Shown one piece after another: positions 17,751-27,328 of a DNA stretch of 64,000 bases. Position numbers and translations under genes: made by a program. The notes under the pieces were generated by a model. That model made no database searches and was not told where the DNA came from. It was given only the letters and a program-made list of their open reading frames with translations. The stretch's first letter is position 1, and every line of letters starts with the position of its first letter. The stretch comes from Nostoc sp. UHCC 0302 (GTDB lineage: Bacteria; Cyanobacteriota; Cyanobacteriia; Cyanobacteriales; Nostocaceae), in NCBI RefSeq assembly GCF_038096175.1, contig NZ_CP151099.1, positions 3,686,001 through 3,750,000 on the forward strand. The letters are read 5' to 3'.

Positions 17751-19106
17751 TCACTTTTTCACGAGAAAATATGCTGTAGCATATTCAGGCAACTGGCTAA
17801 TATATTGCCCAAATGCTTTTTGATTAGGAAAAATTCCTGCTAAAAAATCGAGTTGATAAAGATTGGGTAGAAATGCTCCGCCTGTATCGGCGATAACTCC
17901 CATTCGCAAATACTTGCGTCCACCTTGAGTATGCTCAATAATAATCACTTTACCTAAACCGATGTTGAGAACATCTCCAGCAAAAGTCACTCCTGGTTTG
18001 ATGGAAATTTTTGCATCTATCTTGTAACCATAGCCTTTGATAGCATCAACTTTTCTAAAATACCAATAACGCTTTTGTGCTGTTGCTTTTAATCCGCGAA
18101 TGTAAGACATTCCATTATTTCTATCTACATTGAAAAATGCTTTGGAGCCATCAGTAAAATTAATCAGTATTGTTCCCTGCATTAGCGCTTCTTCTAAACC
18201 ATTGCGTGTCAGATAAGCCAAGGGTTCAACTTTACCAAACTCTCTGCCCCCTGGTTCGTAGATACCTGATAAAACATCTTGTTTTGTATATCTAGTGTAG
18301 AACTTATCAGGAGTGGAGTTTCCTTTTAAGCTATAAATTGGGATATTATAAGTAGAGGTTTTCGTGCGAGAGCCAGGATGAATAAATACAGCATATTTGG
18401 TAATTCGCAATTGCTTTTGACTTTTTATCTTTGGATTATAGGCATTCCATTTAATAACTCGAAAATGAGTATTGATAAATTTAGGGTCTTGTAAACGAGT
18501 TGCTCGATTTTGAGCAATGTCTTCTTGTAAGACAGTAATCATGAAATCCAAAGTCTTGAGAATATCTGGTACAGTCACGCCTTGAGTTGTCAGCAGCCCT
18601 GTACGTTGAATATCAGGGTCTTCTGAAGAATATGTTTGAAAATATTTCCTAGTATTTTGGAGAACGGTTAATAAATCTGCTTGGTTAAAATTTACTTTAG
18701 TCGTTGGCAACTGCGTTGGAGTTAAAATCTGATTACCATTAATACTGAACTTATATTTTTTCCACTCATCGATGACTGGATAGGATTTAGATGCTAATGC
18801 TAGAGAATTTTCAAATGAAGATATATCTTGCTTGTTGGTAGTGTTATCAGATGTTGAGTGAGCAATCAAAGAATTCTGAAATGTTTCACCTGTAGTATTA
18901 GCTAGGATTGAAGTAGAGGAAATATTTAATTCTGATAGAGGGGAATTGTTCGGTTGAGTAAAAGATAAGTTCTGTGTAGGCTGATTTTGTTGGGTTTGCT
19001 GTTGATTTTTTGAGTGGATATATGAATAGAAATTGGCTACACCAATCATTGAAACAGCGGCAATACCTAAAGTGAAGTAAATCTTTTTGCTAGATAGTAT
19101 ACTCAT
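17751..19106 (-). CDS. Exported or membrane-anchored protein, unknown, possible 3D/double-psi barrel C-terminus
   Basis: I do not recognise this 451-residue protein with certainty. Residues 8-28 form a signal anchor (IYFTLGIAAVSMIGVANFYSY), followed by a Gln/Asn/Ser/Thr-rich linker to about residue 110. The remaining ~340 residues look globular. A region near residue 320 onward reads GYGYKIDAKISIKPG, then GKVIIIEH, then RMGVIADTGGAF. This resembles the D-T-G-G Asp-containing signature of the MltA '3D' double-psi beta-barrel of lytic transglycosylases. If so it could cleave or bind peptidoglycan, but the similarity is short and remains inference. No operon partner is evident. Confidence 0.6.
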   Translation of the reverse strand: MSILSSKKIYFTLGIAAVSMIGVANFYSYIHSKNQQQTQQNQPTQNLSFTQPNNSPLSELNISSTSILANTTGETFQNSLIAHSTSDNTTNKQDISSFENSLALASKSYPVIDEWKKYKFSINGNQILTPTQLPTTKVNFNQADLLTVLQNTRKYFQTYSSEDPDIQRTGLLTTQGVTVPDILKTLDFMITVLQEDIAQNRATRLQDPKFINTHFRVIKWNAYNPKIKSQKQLRITKYAVFIHPGSRTKTSTYNIPIYSLKGNSTPDKFYTRYTKQDVLSGIYEPGGREFGKVEPLAYLTRNGLEEALMQGTILINFTDGSKAFFNVDRNNGMSYIRGLKATAQKRYWYFRKVDAIKGYGYKIDAKISIKPGVTFAGDVLNIGLGKVIIIEHTQGGRKYLRMGVIADTGGAFLPNLYQLDFLAGIFPNQKAFGQYISQLPEYATAYFLVKK

Positions 19107-19737
19107 AAATTCAAAAATAAGCTTTTACTGACTAATTTGATAATGCACCAATCGTGTGTATCCCAGAAATAATGATGGGAACCTAGTCTAACGTAGTATT
19201 ATACCCCCGTAACTCTCATACTAATTTGTAATTTTTGAGGCAATCACTCCACTTGGAGTAACCGCCTGCTGTTGGAGTAGCCTACGCTTTGCACTCACCC
19301 GTAAAGGCCTTCTCCCAAGGTCAAAGCTGCGCTTAGCTGGCTTCCCCGTAGGGCTATAGGTACGTCTAAGTCACAAAACGACACCAAGGCGTTAGCAAAG
19401 TTCCTCTGCAAGAGGCACGCTTAGGGATTTCCAATTAAAAAAATATCTAACCAATTATCGTAGGAAAGCCAGTGCGTTGCAAAGAGAAGTTGTAGCAACT
19501 AGCATTGTGTTAACGCGACAGGCTAATGCACTTTGTATCCTGATTTATTTGGCAGTAGAGATAATTAAAGTGGTTAATAGTTGCCCTGTTTTCGAAGACA
19601 GTGCAAACTACAAACTTTAATTGATTTATGTCTACTTACTTAAATGTGTAAATGTTACATAAATAGAATCAAATGTTACTGTAAGCGATCGCACTTCACC
19701 GTTTAATCATCAATAATCTTAAAAAAATCTAAAAACT
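19107..19737. other. Repeat-bearing intergenic region
   Basis: No gene is seen in 631 bp. Positions 19245-19430 hold several fragments of interspersed repeats (GCCTACGCTTTGCACTCACC, GCTGCGCTTAGCTGGCTTCC), and 19455-19530 a relative of the GCCACTGCGTTGC repeat. The final ~200 bp are AT-rich and include one HIP1 site before the aminotransferase. Confidence 0.55.
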
Positions 19738-21057
19738 ATGTTAATCTCCGTTAATTTAAATTTACCTAGATCACCTCGTTTGGTGACTTCTTTACCTGGG
19801 CCGCGTGCTAAAGCAATTGTAGAACGCGATCGCGCTGTAACTTCTCCTTCGTACACCCGTGACTACCCCTTAGTTGTGGCTCGTGGTGAAGGCTGTATGG
19901 TAGAAGACGTTGATGGTAATGTGTTTCTCGACATGACCGCAGGTATCGCCGTCACCGCCACCGGACACGCTCACCCAGAAGTTGTTAGGGCAATTCAAGA
20001 ACAGTCAGCGCGTCTGCTGCATATGTCGGGAACAGATTTTTATTATGAACCGATGGTAGAGTTAGCAGAACAATTAGCTGTTCGCGCCCCCTTTCCTAGT
20101 CCGCAACATGGCGAAAGTACGTTTCCAGCAAGGGTGTTTTTTACTAATTCCGGCGCGGAATCCAACGAAGGGGCAATCAAACTAGCTCGATATTACACCA
20201 AGCGATCGCTCATTGTGGCATTCTTAGGGGCATTCCACGGACGCACCTATGGGGCAATGTCTCTCACTGGTTCCAAAGCAGTGCAGCGAGCTAACTTTGG
20301 GCCTTTAGTACCTGGGGTAACTCATATCCCTTACGGTACTCACGCTAGCCTGGATTATCTAGAAAAACAGCTATTTACAACAACTTTACCACCCCAGGAA
20401 GTAGCAGCAATCTTCGTCGAGCCAATTCAAGGAGAAGGGGGCTACATAGTCCCAGAAGATGGCTTTTTACAGAGAATTCGGGAAATATGCGATCGCTATG
20501 GCATTCTGATGGTAGTCGATGAAGTACAAGCTGGCATGGGGCGTACTGGGCGCTTATTTGCGATTCAGCATTGGGGTGTTATGCCTGATATCATTACCAC
20601 CGCTAAAGGTATCGCCAGCGGTATGCCTCTTGGAGCAATTCTTTCACGCCCTGAGTTAATGACTTGGCCTCCCGGTTCTCACGCTACCACATTCGGCGGT
20701 AATCCTGTGGGTTGTGCTGCTGGTATTGCTACTTTGCGGCTACTGGAAGGGGGCTTGATGGCAAATGCCACCCAGATGGGAGAATTATTACAAGCTGGTT
20801 TAACCCAATTGCATGAAAGATTTCCGAGAATTTCGCCGCCTAGAGGTAAGGGTTTGATGGTGGCGGTAGATTTATGGGATGAAGAGGGTAATTTTGATTC
20901 TAAGTTGCGCGATCGCATTATCCAAGAAGCTTTCTTTAAGGGCTTGTTATTACTCGGTTGTGGAAAGGCCGCAATTCGTTTCTGTCCACCTCTAGTTATC
21001 GATAATAACCAAATTCAAATCGCCCTTGAGATTATCAGCGAGGTTTTAAGTTCTTAG
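19738..21057 (+). CDS. Class III aminotransferase, acetylornithine/4-aminobutyrate type
   Basis: This 439-residue PLP-dependent class III aminotransferase has the expected motifs: FFTNSGAESNEGAIKLAR for cofactor phosphate binding, FLGAFHGRTYGAMSLTGS, the VVDEVQAGMGRTG segment with the PLP-contacting Asp, and the Schiff-base Lys290 in TTAKGIASGMPLGA. The family includes acetylornithine, ornithine, 4-aminobutyrate and related omega-aminotransferases. The extended N-terminus (VERDRAVTSPSYTRDYPLV) is like the archaeal/bacterial GABA-type and broad-specificity amino acid racemase subgroup, so a dedicated ArgD role is not assured. There are no neighbouring arginine or GABA genes. The first eight residues carry no motif, so a slightly later start is conceivable. 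Confidence 0.87.
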   Translation: MLISVNLNLPRSPRLVTSLPGPRAKAIVERDRAVTSPSYTRDYPLVVARGEGCMVEDVDGNVFLDMTAGIAVTATGHAHPEVVRAIQEQSARLLHMSGTDFYYEPMVELAEQLAVRAPFPSPQHGESTFPARVFFTNSGAESNEGAIKLARYYTKRSLIVAFLGAFHGRTYGAMSLTGSKAVQRANFGPLVPGVTHIPYGTHASLDYLEKQLFTTTLPPQEVAAIFVEPIQGEGGYIVPEDGFLQRIREICDRYGILMVVDEVQAGMGRTGRLFAIQHWGVMPDIITTAKGIASGMPLGAILSRPELMTWPPGSHATTFGGNPVGCAAGIATLRLLEGGLMANATQMGELLQAGLTQLHERFPRISPPRGKGLMVAVDLWDEEGNFDSKLRDRIIQEAFFKGLLLLGCGKAAIRFCPPLVIDNNQIQIALEIISEVLSS

Positions 21058-21423
21058 AAGCTGAAGTAGAAGTAGTAGAGGGGAATTGCTGGCTCTATAT
21101 TTTGTTTATTTTTCAGCAGCCTCTCTTATCCAAAACATAGTCCAGTAAAGAGTTAAGGTTTTCAGTAGGGAGTTAAAATCTTTAAATAATCAATTATGAA
21201 TTATGCGTAAGCTTAACTAATTCTGTTACGGTAGTACCTGTTCATGTAGCCAAAGTAATTATTTATGTTTAACTGCAACCGTCAGCAGAATAGTGACAGT
21301 TTACATGAGTTTGCCAGCAAAAAAACAAGCTCTCCAGATGATATAGCAAGGAATTGTGACTTATATCCTGAGAAAAAATCTATTTATTAATTAAGTATAA
21401 AAATTTCAAGGCGATGTTGGTAG
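21058..21423. other. Intergenic region, nothing recognised
   Basis: There are 366 bp between convergent genes. I see no gene, terminator or clear repeat; a 13-codon frame at about 21306 is too short to support. Confidence 0.5.
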
Positions 21424-21672
21424 TTAGGATTTTTTAATGATTCCCAGTTCATTTTTACTATGCGTCAGATTTTCCCAAAGGGTTTCTATCTGCTCGTAAG
21501 CTTCTTCTAGAGTAAGCTTACCAGATGTTTCTAAATTGGTAATATAGTCTAGTTTTTGAGAAAATTCTTGAAGATTGGCACTAAATAGTAAGTACTCTGG
21601 CTTAACTTCACCATAGTAGCGACTGCGAGGATAAATAAATCTGTTTTTGTCTTCTTGATGAGCTTGTGTCAT
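21424..21672 (-). CDS. Small conserved cyanobacterial-type protein, unknown function
   Basis: This 82-residue soluble protein has no recognised catalytic motif. Its centre, FIYPRSRYYGEVKPEYLLF at about residues 12-30, followed by a helical half (NLQEFSQKLDYITNLETSGK, then EEAYEQIETLW), resembles a family of short cyanobacterial proteins recurring in Nostoc-type genomes. I recall that family only by pattern and cannot name a function. A good ribosome-binding site (AAGGAG) precedes the ATG. The next gene upstream, at 21785, is co-oriented 112 bp away, so the two may be expressed together. Confidence 0.7.
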   Translation of the reverse strand: MTQAHQEDKNRFIYPRSRYYGEVKPEYLLFSANLQEFSQKLDYITNLETSGKLTLEEAYEQIETLWENLTHSKNELGIIKKS

Positions 21673-21784
21673 CGGTTCACTCCTTATTTGTTATTTTTGC
21701 ACAACAAATGATAGCTAACTAACTTAAAAAAGTAAAAGTTATGTTGCACATCATATTTATGAGATCAATATCATTGAATGCATT

Positions 21785-22069
21785 TTAATTATTTTCAAAA
21801 TTACTTGCATACTCTAGCATAAGTAAAGCTGTATGCTTATTTTTATTCTTGAGTGTAGTCAGATAGTTATCAGCATACCGAAAAGCAGATGCACAATCGT
21901 AAGCTGCAATAGCTATAGCTTGAAAGAAAACCTTGGTAGGAATTTCAAACTCTAAAAGTTTTTCACTTAAAATCAATAACTCGCTATCTGTGGCAGGCAA
22001 AGCACTTTCTTCTGACCACTCTGGCTCATTAAACATATCTTCAATTAATGCTAGTGACATATTGAACAT
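21785..22069 (-). CDS. Small acidic helical protein, unknown function
   Basis: This 94-residue protein is not recognised. It is acidic at the N-terminus (EDMFNEPEWSEES) and helical thereafter, with an Ala-rich segment FFQAIAIAAYDCASAFRYAD at about 49-68 that could be a protein-protein helix rather than a membrane span. There is no signal peptide. It is co-oriented with the small gene at 21424, 112 bp apart. Codon use and the AAGGAATG context before the start look normal for the genome. Confidence 0.6.
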   Translation of the reverse strand: MFNMSLALIEDMFNEPEWSEESALPATDSELLILSEKLLEFEIPTKVFFQAIAIAAYDCASAFRYADNYLTTLKNKNKHTALLMLEYASNFENN

Positions 22070-22896
22070 TCCTTAAATTAAAAGATGTAAAGCTGGCAAT
22101 AAAATTAACTTACTGTAAGCGTGATTGTAAGTTAGCTAGGAGTTCAGTAAACAACAAGTATCGAGTTTTGTATGTGAAACTTGTTTCCAGTTTTCAGGCA
22201 TCTGTGTTGCTCACTTAAGCTAGATTTGTATAAGCAACATTGTAAAGATGCTATAGCGCCTTAATGAATTAGATGAGTGTAGTTTTGCTTATAAATAGGA
22301 ATCAGCGTAACTGTATTTCTGCGGGATTTATGAAGGTAGGATATGAGACTATCAGCGGATTTACGTAAGCATTTATCAATCTTTTGCTCATCTCGGTTTT
22401 CAGTAATTCTCTGTAAGAAAATTTTAAATACTGATAAACTATTTCTTGAGATTGGCGTTTAGGCTAAAACAGTTGAATTTAGACTAAAAAATGCAAGTAT
22501 TATTTAATACTCGCACCAGTTGGCTGAAGCGAAGAAAAGCATTACCAACTCTCAGCCGCCAGAATAAAACTTGACAAACTTAAAGGAATTCGTAAAGCAG
22601 CTTACAAATATTTGGTAAAAGCCCGTGATGCAACGTTTTAGCTGATAGATACTCTCTTTTAACCCGTAATACCAGTTCAATTTTTACGTCATACAGATAT
22701 GGTTGCTAGGGACAAGCACTAAGTAGCCTGACAGAATGTCATTACGAATGGAGTGAAGCTTAATGTAGGCATTCGCATAGCGTCTCGTAGAGAAGCCTTC
22801 ACGCAGGGTCGCAATCGTAAGGGTTAGGATTGCTTCTCTTTGTTCGCAATGACTGTAAATATTTTTGTTTATTTACTTATCTCCTACAGCATTTGC
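22070..22896. other. Intergenic region with one interspersed repeat
   Basis: There are 827 bp without a convincing gene. Positions 22730-22855 hold an interspersed repeat (GCATAGCGTCTCGTAGAGAA ... TTGCTTCTCTTTGTTCGCAA). An 18-codon open piece at about 22588-22645 (GIRKAAYKYLVKARDATF then stop) could be the tail of a lost gene but is too short to identify. Confidence 0.5.
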
Positions 22897-23766
22897 TCAT
22901 ACCTTGCGAGCGACAATACCATACATTAACGGCAGATTTGGCACATCTTCAGGCGGAAACCACCGTCTTCCAGGAGTTTCATGCATCCGCTCAAAAAGCT
23001 TACAACCATTAGAATAAGGGTACTCTTGCAAGACTTCCAAAGCCAGTCCAGCTTGCAATAATGCGGTGACTATCTGGCCAATACTCCACTGAAACTCGTG
23101 AGAACGGTGGGGATTGCAAAAATTTTCAATACCCGTTTCATAATCTGATAAAGACAATCCATCACTAGAAGCAGCCACATAATCGCTTATGCCGTCTTCC
23201 CAAGTCAGAGGTTTTCCATTACTAAAATAAGGAAATTTGTGGCTCCAATCCCTATCAAAAATCATCGCGACAGGATGGAATTCCACAATAACAAAGCGCC
23301 CACTAGGTTTAAGAATAGCTGCGATTCCCTTCGCCCAAATATTAATATCAGATATCCAACAAACTGCTCCGTAGGAGGAAAATACAATATTAAACTGTGC
23401 TTTTTTCTTAATTGTCTCTGCTAACCAATCAAATATATCTGCACGATAAAATGTAGCTGGTATCCCGGATTCTTCTGAAAGTTTTTGAGCAAAGTTTATC
23501 GCTTCATCACTAATATCCACGCCAGTCATCACAGCACCAAGTTGAGCCAAACTCAAAGTGTCTTGACCAGCATTACACTGAAGATGAACCACTGATAAAC
23601 CAGCAATATCTCCTAAAAGTTCTTTCTCTTCAGGAAAAAGTGTATTTCCACCTTCTCGAAAAAACTTTGCCTGATTACCTTTATGGCTATTGTGCGCCTT
23701 AGTCGCTTCATTCCAAGATAAACGGTTCTCTTCGTGAAGTTCTTTTCTTAAGGGTGCATTCGTCAT
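22897..23766 (-). CDS. Class I SAM-dependent methyltransferase
   Basis: The 289-residue protein has a Rossmann methyltransferase core. Motif I is VVHLQCNAGQDTLSLAQLG at about 59-77, followed by the acidic VTGVDISDEAI strand end, the FNIVFSSYGAVCWISDI motif-IV region and GRFVIVEFHPV. The N-terminal LSWNEATKAHNSHKGNQAKF and C-terminal RRWFPPEDVPNLPLMYGIVA segments are seen in a widespread subgroup of uncharacterised small-molecule methyltransferases. The substrate is unknown. The gene stands alone, with the membrane mini-protein gene 68 bp upstream in the same orientation. Confidence 0.85.
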   Translation of the reverse strand: MTNAPLRKELHEENRLSWNEATKAHNSHKGNQAKFFREGGNTLFPEEKELLGDIAGLSVVHLQCNAGQDTLSLAQLGAVMTGVDISDEAINFAQKLSEESGIPATFYRADIFDWLAETIKKKAQFNIVFSSYGAVCWISDINIWAKGIAAILKPSGRFVIVEFHPVAMIFDRDWSHKFPYFSNGKPLTWEDGISDYVAASSDGLSLSDYETGIENFCNPHRSHEFQWSIGQIVTALLQAGLALEVLQEYPYSNGCKLFERMHETPGRRWFPPEDVPNLPLMYGIVARKV

Positions 23767-23834
23767 AATTAAGCATTAACTTAGTAGGAGGTTGAGTAGA
23801 AAAATTATGACACCCAACCTACTCTAATGTATTA

Positions 23835-23993
23835 TTATTTCTTTGCAATTATCCAAACTGCGTGAATAATTCCAGGAATATAACCAAAAAGTGTCAAAAG
23901 GATATTAATCCAAAAGTCTAAACCGAAACCTACTTGTAAAAATACTCCCAGAGGCGGTAGGAAAATGGCACACAAAAGACGAACTATATCCAT
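23835..23993 (-). CDS. YqaE/Pmp3 family membrane mini-protein
   Basis: This 52-residue protein is a member of the YqaE/Pmp3 (UPF0057, plasma membrane proteolipid 3) family. It begins MDIVRLLCAIFLPPLGVFLQ, continues with a GFGLDFWINILLTLFGYIPG segment, and ends in HAVWIIAKK. The LPPLGV and LFGYIPG-(I/V)-IHA signatures are diagnostic. Two transmembrane helices with a short connecting loop fill the whole protein. Family members in yeast and plants influence membrane potential and salt tolerance; the bacterial role is unclear. The gene is short enough to be missed by length filters. Two stop codons in a row close the frame. Confidence 0.93.
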   Translation of the reverse strand: MDIVRLLCAIFLPPLGVFLQVGFGLDFWINILLTLFGYIPGIIHAVWIIAKK

Positions 23994-24131
23994 ATAAACT
24001 TCTCCCTAATCTCAAAATGAACAGGTTTTTGGTGCTGTAACTCACCACTGTTCAAACATATTTGTACTTCTTCAAGATAACATTGCCATTAACGATTAAC
24101 ATCGCTGTTGAGATGCGGTAAACCGCACTCA

Positions 24132-24479
24132 TTAACCACCGCTAATTTTGGCTTTGTAACCTAGTTTGGTTAGGATATCGAGAATTTTCTGCTTGTGTTC
24201 GCCTTGAATTTCTATTTCATTCTCTTTAACAGTCCCACCTGTCCCACACTGGGTTTTCAACTGCTTCACCAAATCTGCTAAGGTTTCTGGTTTTGCTTGA
24301 AAACCGCTAATCACTGTGACAGTTTTGCCTTTACGCCCGCTGCGGGTAGCTTGTACTCGGAGGTTTTGTTGTTGCGGAGGTAGTTCGGGAATTGGTCTTT
24401 CTATCGCGGCTGAGTTGTCGTTGCCAAATTCGCGGTAGATAAAGCGTTTGTCGGAGGGTTTTGAATTGGAAGAAGACAT
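24132..24479 (-). CDS. SUI1/eIF1-family translation factor (YciH type)
   Basis: This 115-residue protein carries the SUI1 domain in its C-terminal 80 residues: VQATRSGRKGKTVTVISGFQ, LVKQLKTQCGTGGTVKENEI and IEIQGEHKQKILDILTKLGY. The G-K-(T)-V-T-V-I and C-G-T-G-G-x-V-K motifs define the family. In bacteria YciH-like proteins can influence start-codon fidelity and are stress-linked. The start at 24479 (MSSSNSKPSDK) is preferred. The upstream in-frame ATG at 24569 would add 30 residues with no family similarity. Confidence 0.93.
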   Translation of the reverse strand: MSSSNSKPSDKRFIYREFGNDNSAAIERPIPELPPQQQNLRVQATRSGRKGKTVTVISGFQAKPETLADLVKQLKTQCGTGGTVKENEIEIQGEHKQKILDILTKLGYKAKISGG

Positions 24480-24732
24480 AAAATCTTGCTTAAGGAAAAA
24501 TTTAGAGCAGTAGTGACTTCTAAATACCCATTGTGCTTGGAAATCAACTTCTAGGCTAACATCATCCATGATTGCAATAAACTAAAAAGTAACCCAGTTG
24601 TAGGTATTAGTAGTTTCGCTATCCTCCTAAAGAATTACTTCTCGGCACTGTATTTGTTAGTAAAATCTCATCTTCTATCTGCCTGAGACTTTCTTATAAT
24701 AATGAAGTCCGTCCCGTCATTGAAATCAGCCT

Positions 24733-25974
24733 GTGACTACTACTCCACTTTCTGCAACTTCTCCGTCAACTGCCCAATTTCCCGATACACAAGGACGCTT
24801 TGGCCGCTTTGGCGGTAAGTATGTTCCGGAAACACTGATGCCTGCTCTTGCTGAACTAGAAACAGCTTATCAGCAATACCGTAATGACCCAGGTTTTCAA
24901 GCAGAACTACAGGAGTTGTTGCGGGATTATGTGGGACGCGCTACACCATTATATTTTGCCGAGCGCCTGACCACTCATTATGCCAGACCAGATGGCACAG
25001 GGGCGCAAATTTACTTGAAGCGTGAAGACTTAAATCACACTGGCGCTCACAAAATTAATAATGCCCTTGGTCAGGTATTGTTGGCAAAGCGCATGGGCAA
25101 GCAGCGAATTATTGCCGAAACGGGTGCTGGACAACATGGAGTTGCTACAGCAACAGTTTGCGCTCGTTTTGGTCTGGAATGCATAATCTATATGGGCGTT
25201 CATGATATGGAACGCCAAGCTTTGAATGTGTTCAGAATGCAGTTGATGGGGGCAGAAGTACGTCCGGTAGCTGCGGGGACGGGAACCCTCAAGGATGCAA
25301 CTTCTGAGGCGATTCGCGATTGGGTGACGAATGTTGAAACTACTCATTACATCCTGGGTTCAGTAGCAGGGCCTCATCCTTACCCGATGATGGTGCGTGA
25401 TTTCCATGCAGTGATTGGGCAAGAAACTCGCGCTCAAGCCCTTGAAAAGTGGGGTGTGTTGCCCGATATTCTCATAGCTTGTGTGGGCGGTGGTTCCAAT
25501 GCTATGGGATTGTTCTATGAGTTTGTTAATGAAGCTTCTATCAGGCTAATTGGAGTTGAAGCAGCTGGGGAAGGTGTCAATACCCAAAAACACGCCGCTA
25601 CCTTGACAAAAGGACAAGTTGGTGTATTGCATGGGGCAATGAGCTATCTATTGCAGGATGAAGATGGACAAATAATTGAGGCACACTCAATTAGTGCAGG
25701 GTTAGATTATCCTGGCGTTGGCCCGGAACATAGCTATTTAAAGGATATTGGGCGTGCTGAGTACTACAGTGTAACGGATGCAGAGGCTTTGGCAGCGTTC
25801 CAGCGATTGTCTCGCTTAGAAGGTATTATCCCAGCATTGGAAACGGCTCATGCGATCGCTTACCTGGAAACCCTCTGTCCTCAACTTAGCGGCAGTCCTC
25901 GGATTGTAATTAATTGCTCAGGACGAGGTGATAAGGATGTACAAACAGTAGCTAAATTTTTAAATCCTGCGTAA
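24733..25974 (+). CDS. trpB: Tryptophan synthase beta chain
   Basis: TrpB condenses indole with L-serine to L-tryptophan using PLP, normally in a complex with TrpA. The 413-residue protein has the N-terminal [19 protein letters not shown] block, the Schiff-base Lys107 in [13 protein letters not shown], the [14 protein letters not shown] substrate segment, the phosphate-binding [12 protein letters not shown], and [15 protein letters not shown]. It is the standard TrpB1 type. Translation starts at a GTG. No trpA is in the window; the methyltransferase gene begins 32 bp downstream in the same direction, which suggests co-transcription. One HIP1-like site lies in the coding region. Confidence 0.97.
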   Translation: MTTTPLSATSPSTAQFPDTQGRFGRFGGKYVPETLMPALAELETAYQQYRNDPGFQAELQELLRDYVGRATPLYFAERLTTHYARPDGTGAQIYLKREDLNHTGAHKINNALGQVLLAKRMGKQRIIAETGAGQHGVATATVCARFGLECIIYMGVHDMERQALNVFRMQLMGAEVRPVAAGTGTLKDATSEAIRDWVTNVETTHYILGSVAGPHPYPMMVRDFHAVIGQETRAQALEKWGVLPDILIACVGGGSNAMGLFYEFVNEASIRLIGVEAAGEGVNTQKHAATLTKGQVGVLHGAMSYLLQDEDGQIIEAHSISAGLDYPGVGPEHSYLKDIGRAEYYSVTDAEALAAFQRLSRLEGIIPALETAHAIAYLETLCPQLSGSPRIVINCSGRGDKDVQTVAKFLNPA

Positions 25975-26005
25975 ATAGAAGCTAAATTCCCAGGAGAAAG
26001 CACTG

Positions 26006-27148
26006 ATGGATCAACAATTCCAACATTCCATGTTGCCACAACCCACTCACGATGAGTTAGCACGGCAAAACTTTGTACAAAGTCTGAAAATGCACATTTT
26101 TAGGAATGTTGCTCCAGGTATTAAAGTAGTTTATGAAAAACTAGCGCAGCCGAAGTTTGAACAACAACATCAGCGTCTTCCCCAAAACCGTCATGAAATT
26201 CGGGAAGTAATGCAGGATCAACCGCATTACCGTTGGTTCAGTGCGCTAAAGCGGATTAACCAGGAAATATTATGGGAGTCGGTTAACACAAGTGTTAACA
26301 GACAACTGCCAGAATTAATTGAGCGTGCCAAAGACAAGAGTGGTCAACTGGGTACTTTAACTCTCGACCCCAATTTTAAAATACCCTCTTATCAAACTGC
26401 TGTAGATATTCACTGTATGCCAGGAGGATATCACAGTGAGTTCACCGCTGACGATGTAGCTGCTGGTGCAACATATGACCGCGGGGCTTACGTTTATGGT
26501 TTAGGTTGGTTGGGGCCGCTGAACGATGACATGGGACAGTCCATAGTCCAAAACTACCTGCTGCAAGAATTTCCCGACTTTCGACCCCAGAGAATTCTTG
26601 ACATGGGCTGTTCTATCGGCAATAGCACATTGCCCTACGTAGACGGCTATCCAGATGCGGAAGTTCATGCCATAGATATAGGCCCAGCAATGTTGCGTTA
26701 CGCTCATGCCAGGGCAGAATCTTTAGGAAAACGCGTACATTTTTCACAGCAAAATGCTGAACACACCAACTTCCCAGATGGATCATTTGACTTGGTGGTT
26801 TCACACATTTTGCTGCATGAAATTCCCCCGCCAGTTGTGCGTAAAGTGATGCAAGAGTCTTATCGTCTGCTGGCTCCCGGCGGAATGATGCTTCATGTGG
26901 AAGCACCTTTGTATCATCACATGGATACCTATTCACAGTTCATGTATGACTGGGAAACAGCTAACAACAACGAACCTTTTTGGAGCGCTGTACGCGACCT
27001 AGATTTAGTTGCTCTAGCCGCTGAGGCTGGTTTTGCAGCAGATAAAGTATTCGAGAAGTTTGTCCCTAACGGCGCATGGAAACCAAAAGTAGCCAATGGC
27101 AAATCAGACAGCCGAGGTACTTGGTTTGTATTAGCTGCAACTAAGTAG
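26006..27148 (+). CDS. SAM-dependent methyltransferase with N-terminal extension
   Basis: The C-terminal part of this 380-residue protein is a class I methyltransferase. Motif I RILDMGCSIGNSTLPYV is near residue 196, followed by VHAIDIGPAMLRYAHARAES, FPDGSFDLVVSHILLHEI and YRLLAPGGMMLHVE. This resembles the ubiE/ArsM/type 11 group. The N-terminal ~180 residues are unusual, mostly helical, and show no motif I recognise. The gene follows trpB by 32 bp with a CAGGAGAAAG ribosome-binding site and is probably co-transcribed with it. A functional link with tryptophan is not established. The substrate is unknown. Confidence 0.85.
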   Translation: MDQQFQHSMLPQPTHDELARQNFVQSLKMHIFRNVAPGIKVVYEKLAQPKFEQQHQRLPQNRHEIREVMQDQPHYRWFSALKRINQEILWESVNTSVNRQLPELIERAKDKSGQLGTLTLDPNFKIPSYQTAVDIHCMPGGYHSEFTADDVAAGATYDRGAYVYGLGWLGPLNDDMGQSIVQNYLLQEFPDFRPQRILDMGCSIGNSTLPYVDGYPDAEVHAIDIGPAMLRYAHARAESLGKRVHFSQQNAEHTNFPDGSFDLVVSHILLHEIPPPVVRKVMQESYRLLAPGGMMLHVEAPLYHHMDTYSQFMYDWETANNNEPFWSAVRDLDLVALAAEAGFAADKVFEKFVPNGAWKPKVANGKSDSRGTWFVLAATK

Positions 27149-27281
27149 GGGACTGGGGATTAGGGATTAGGGATTGGGAATAAAGGAGATAATTTAATCA
27201 CTAATGACTGTTGACTTTTAACTCCTGTACAGACGCGTAGACGCTCGAAGAGCGGCTTCTTGTAAGAGTATAATCGCGTCT
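27149..27281. repeat. STRR followed by 51-bp palindrome-ended element, copy 1
   Basis: STRR-like heptamers GGGGATT/AGGGATT occupy 27152-27180. The element at 27231-27281 begins AGACGCGTAGACGCTCGAAG and ends ATAATCGCGTCT. It recurs nearly identically at 48061-48111 and in reverse at 37813-37863. All three are 51 bp. Confidence 0.85.
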
Positions 27282-27328
27282 GTACTCGTAACTCCTAACT
27301 CAGCACTTTCAACCTAGAGGTAGTGAGG

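Noticed and set aside
21306..21347. Thirteen-codon frame MSLPAKKQALQMI as an antitoxin start
   Set aside because: Too short and no supporting downstream coding sequence.
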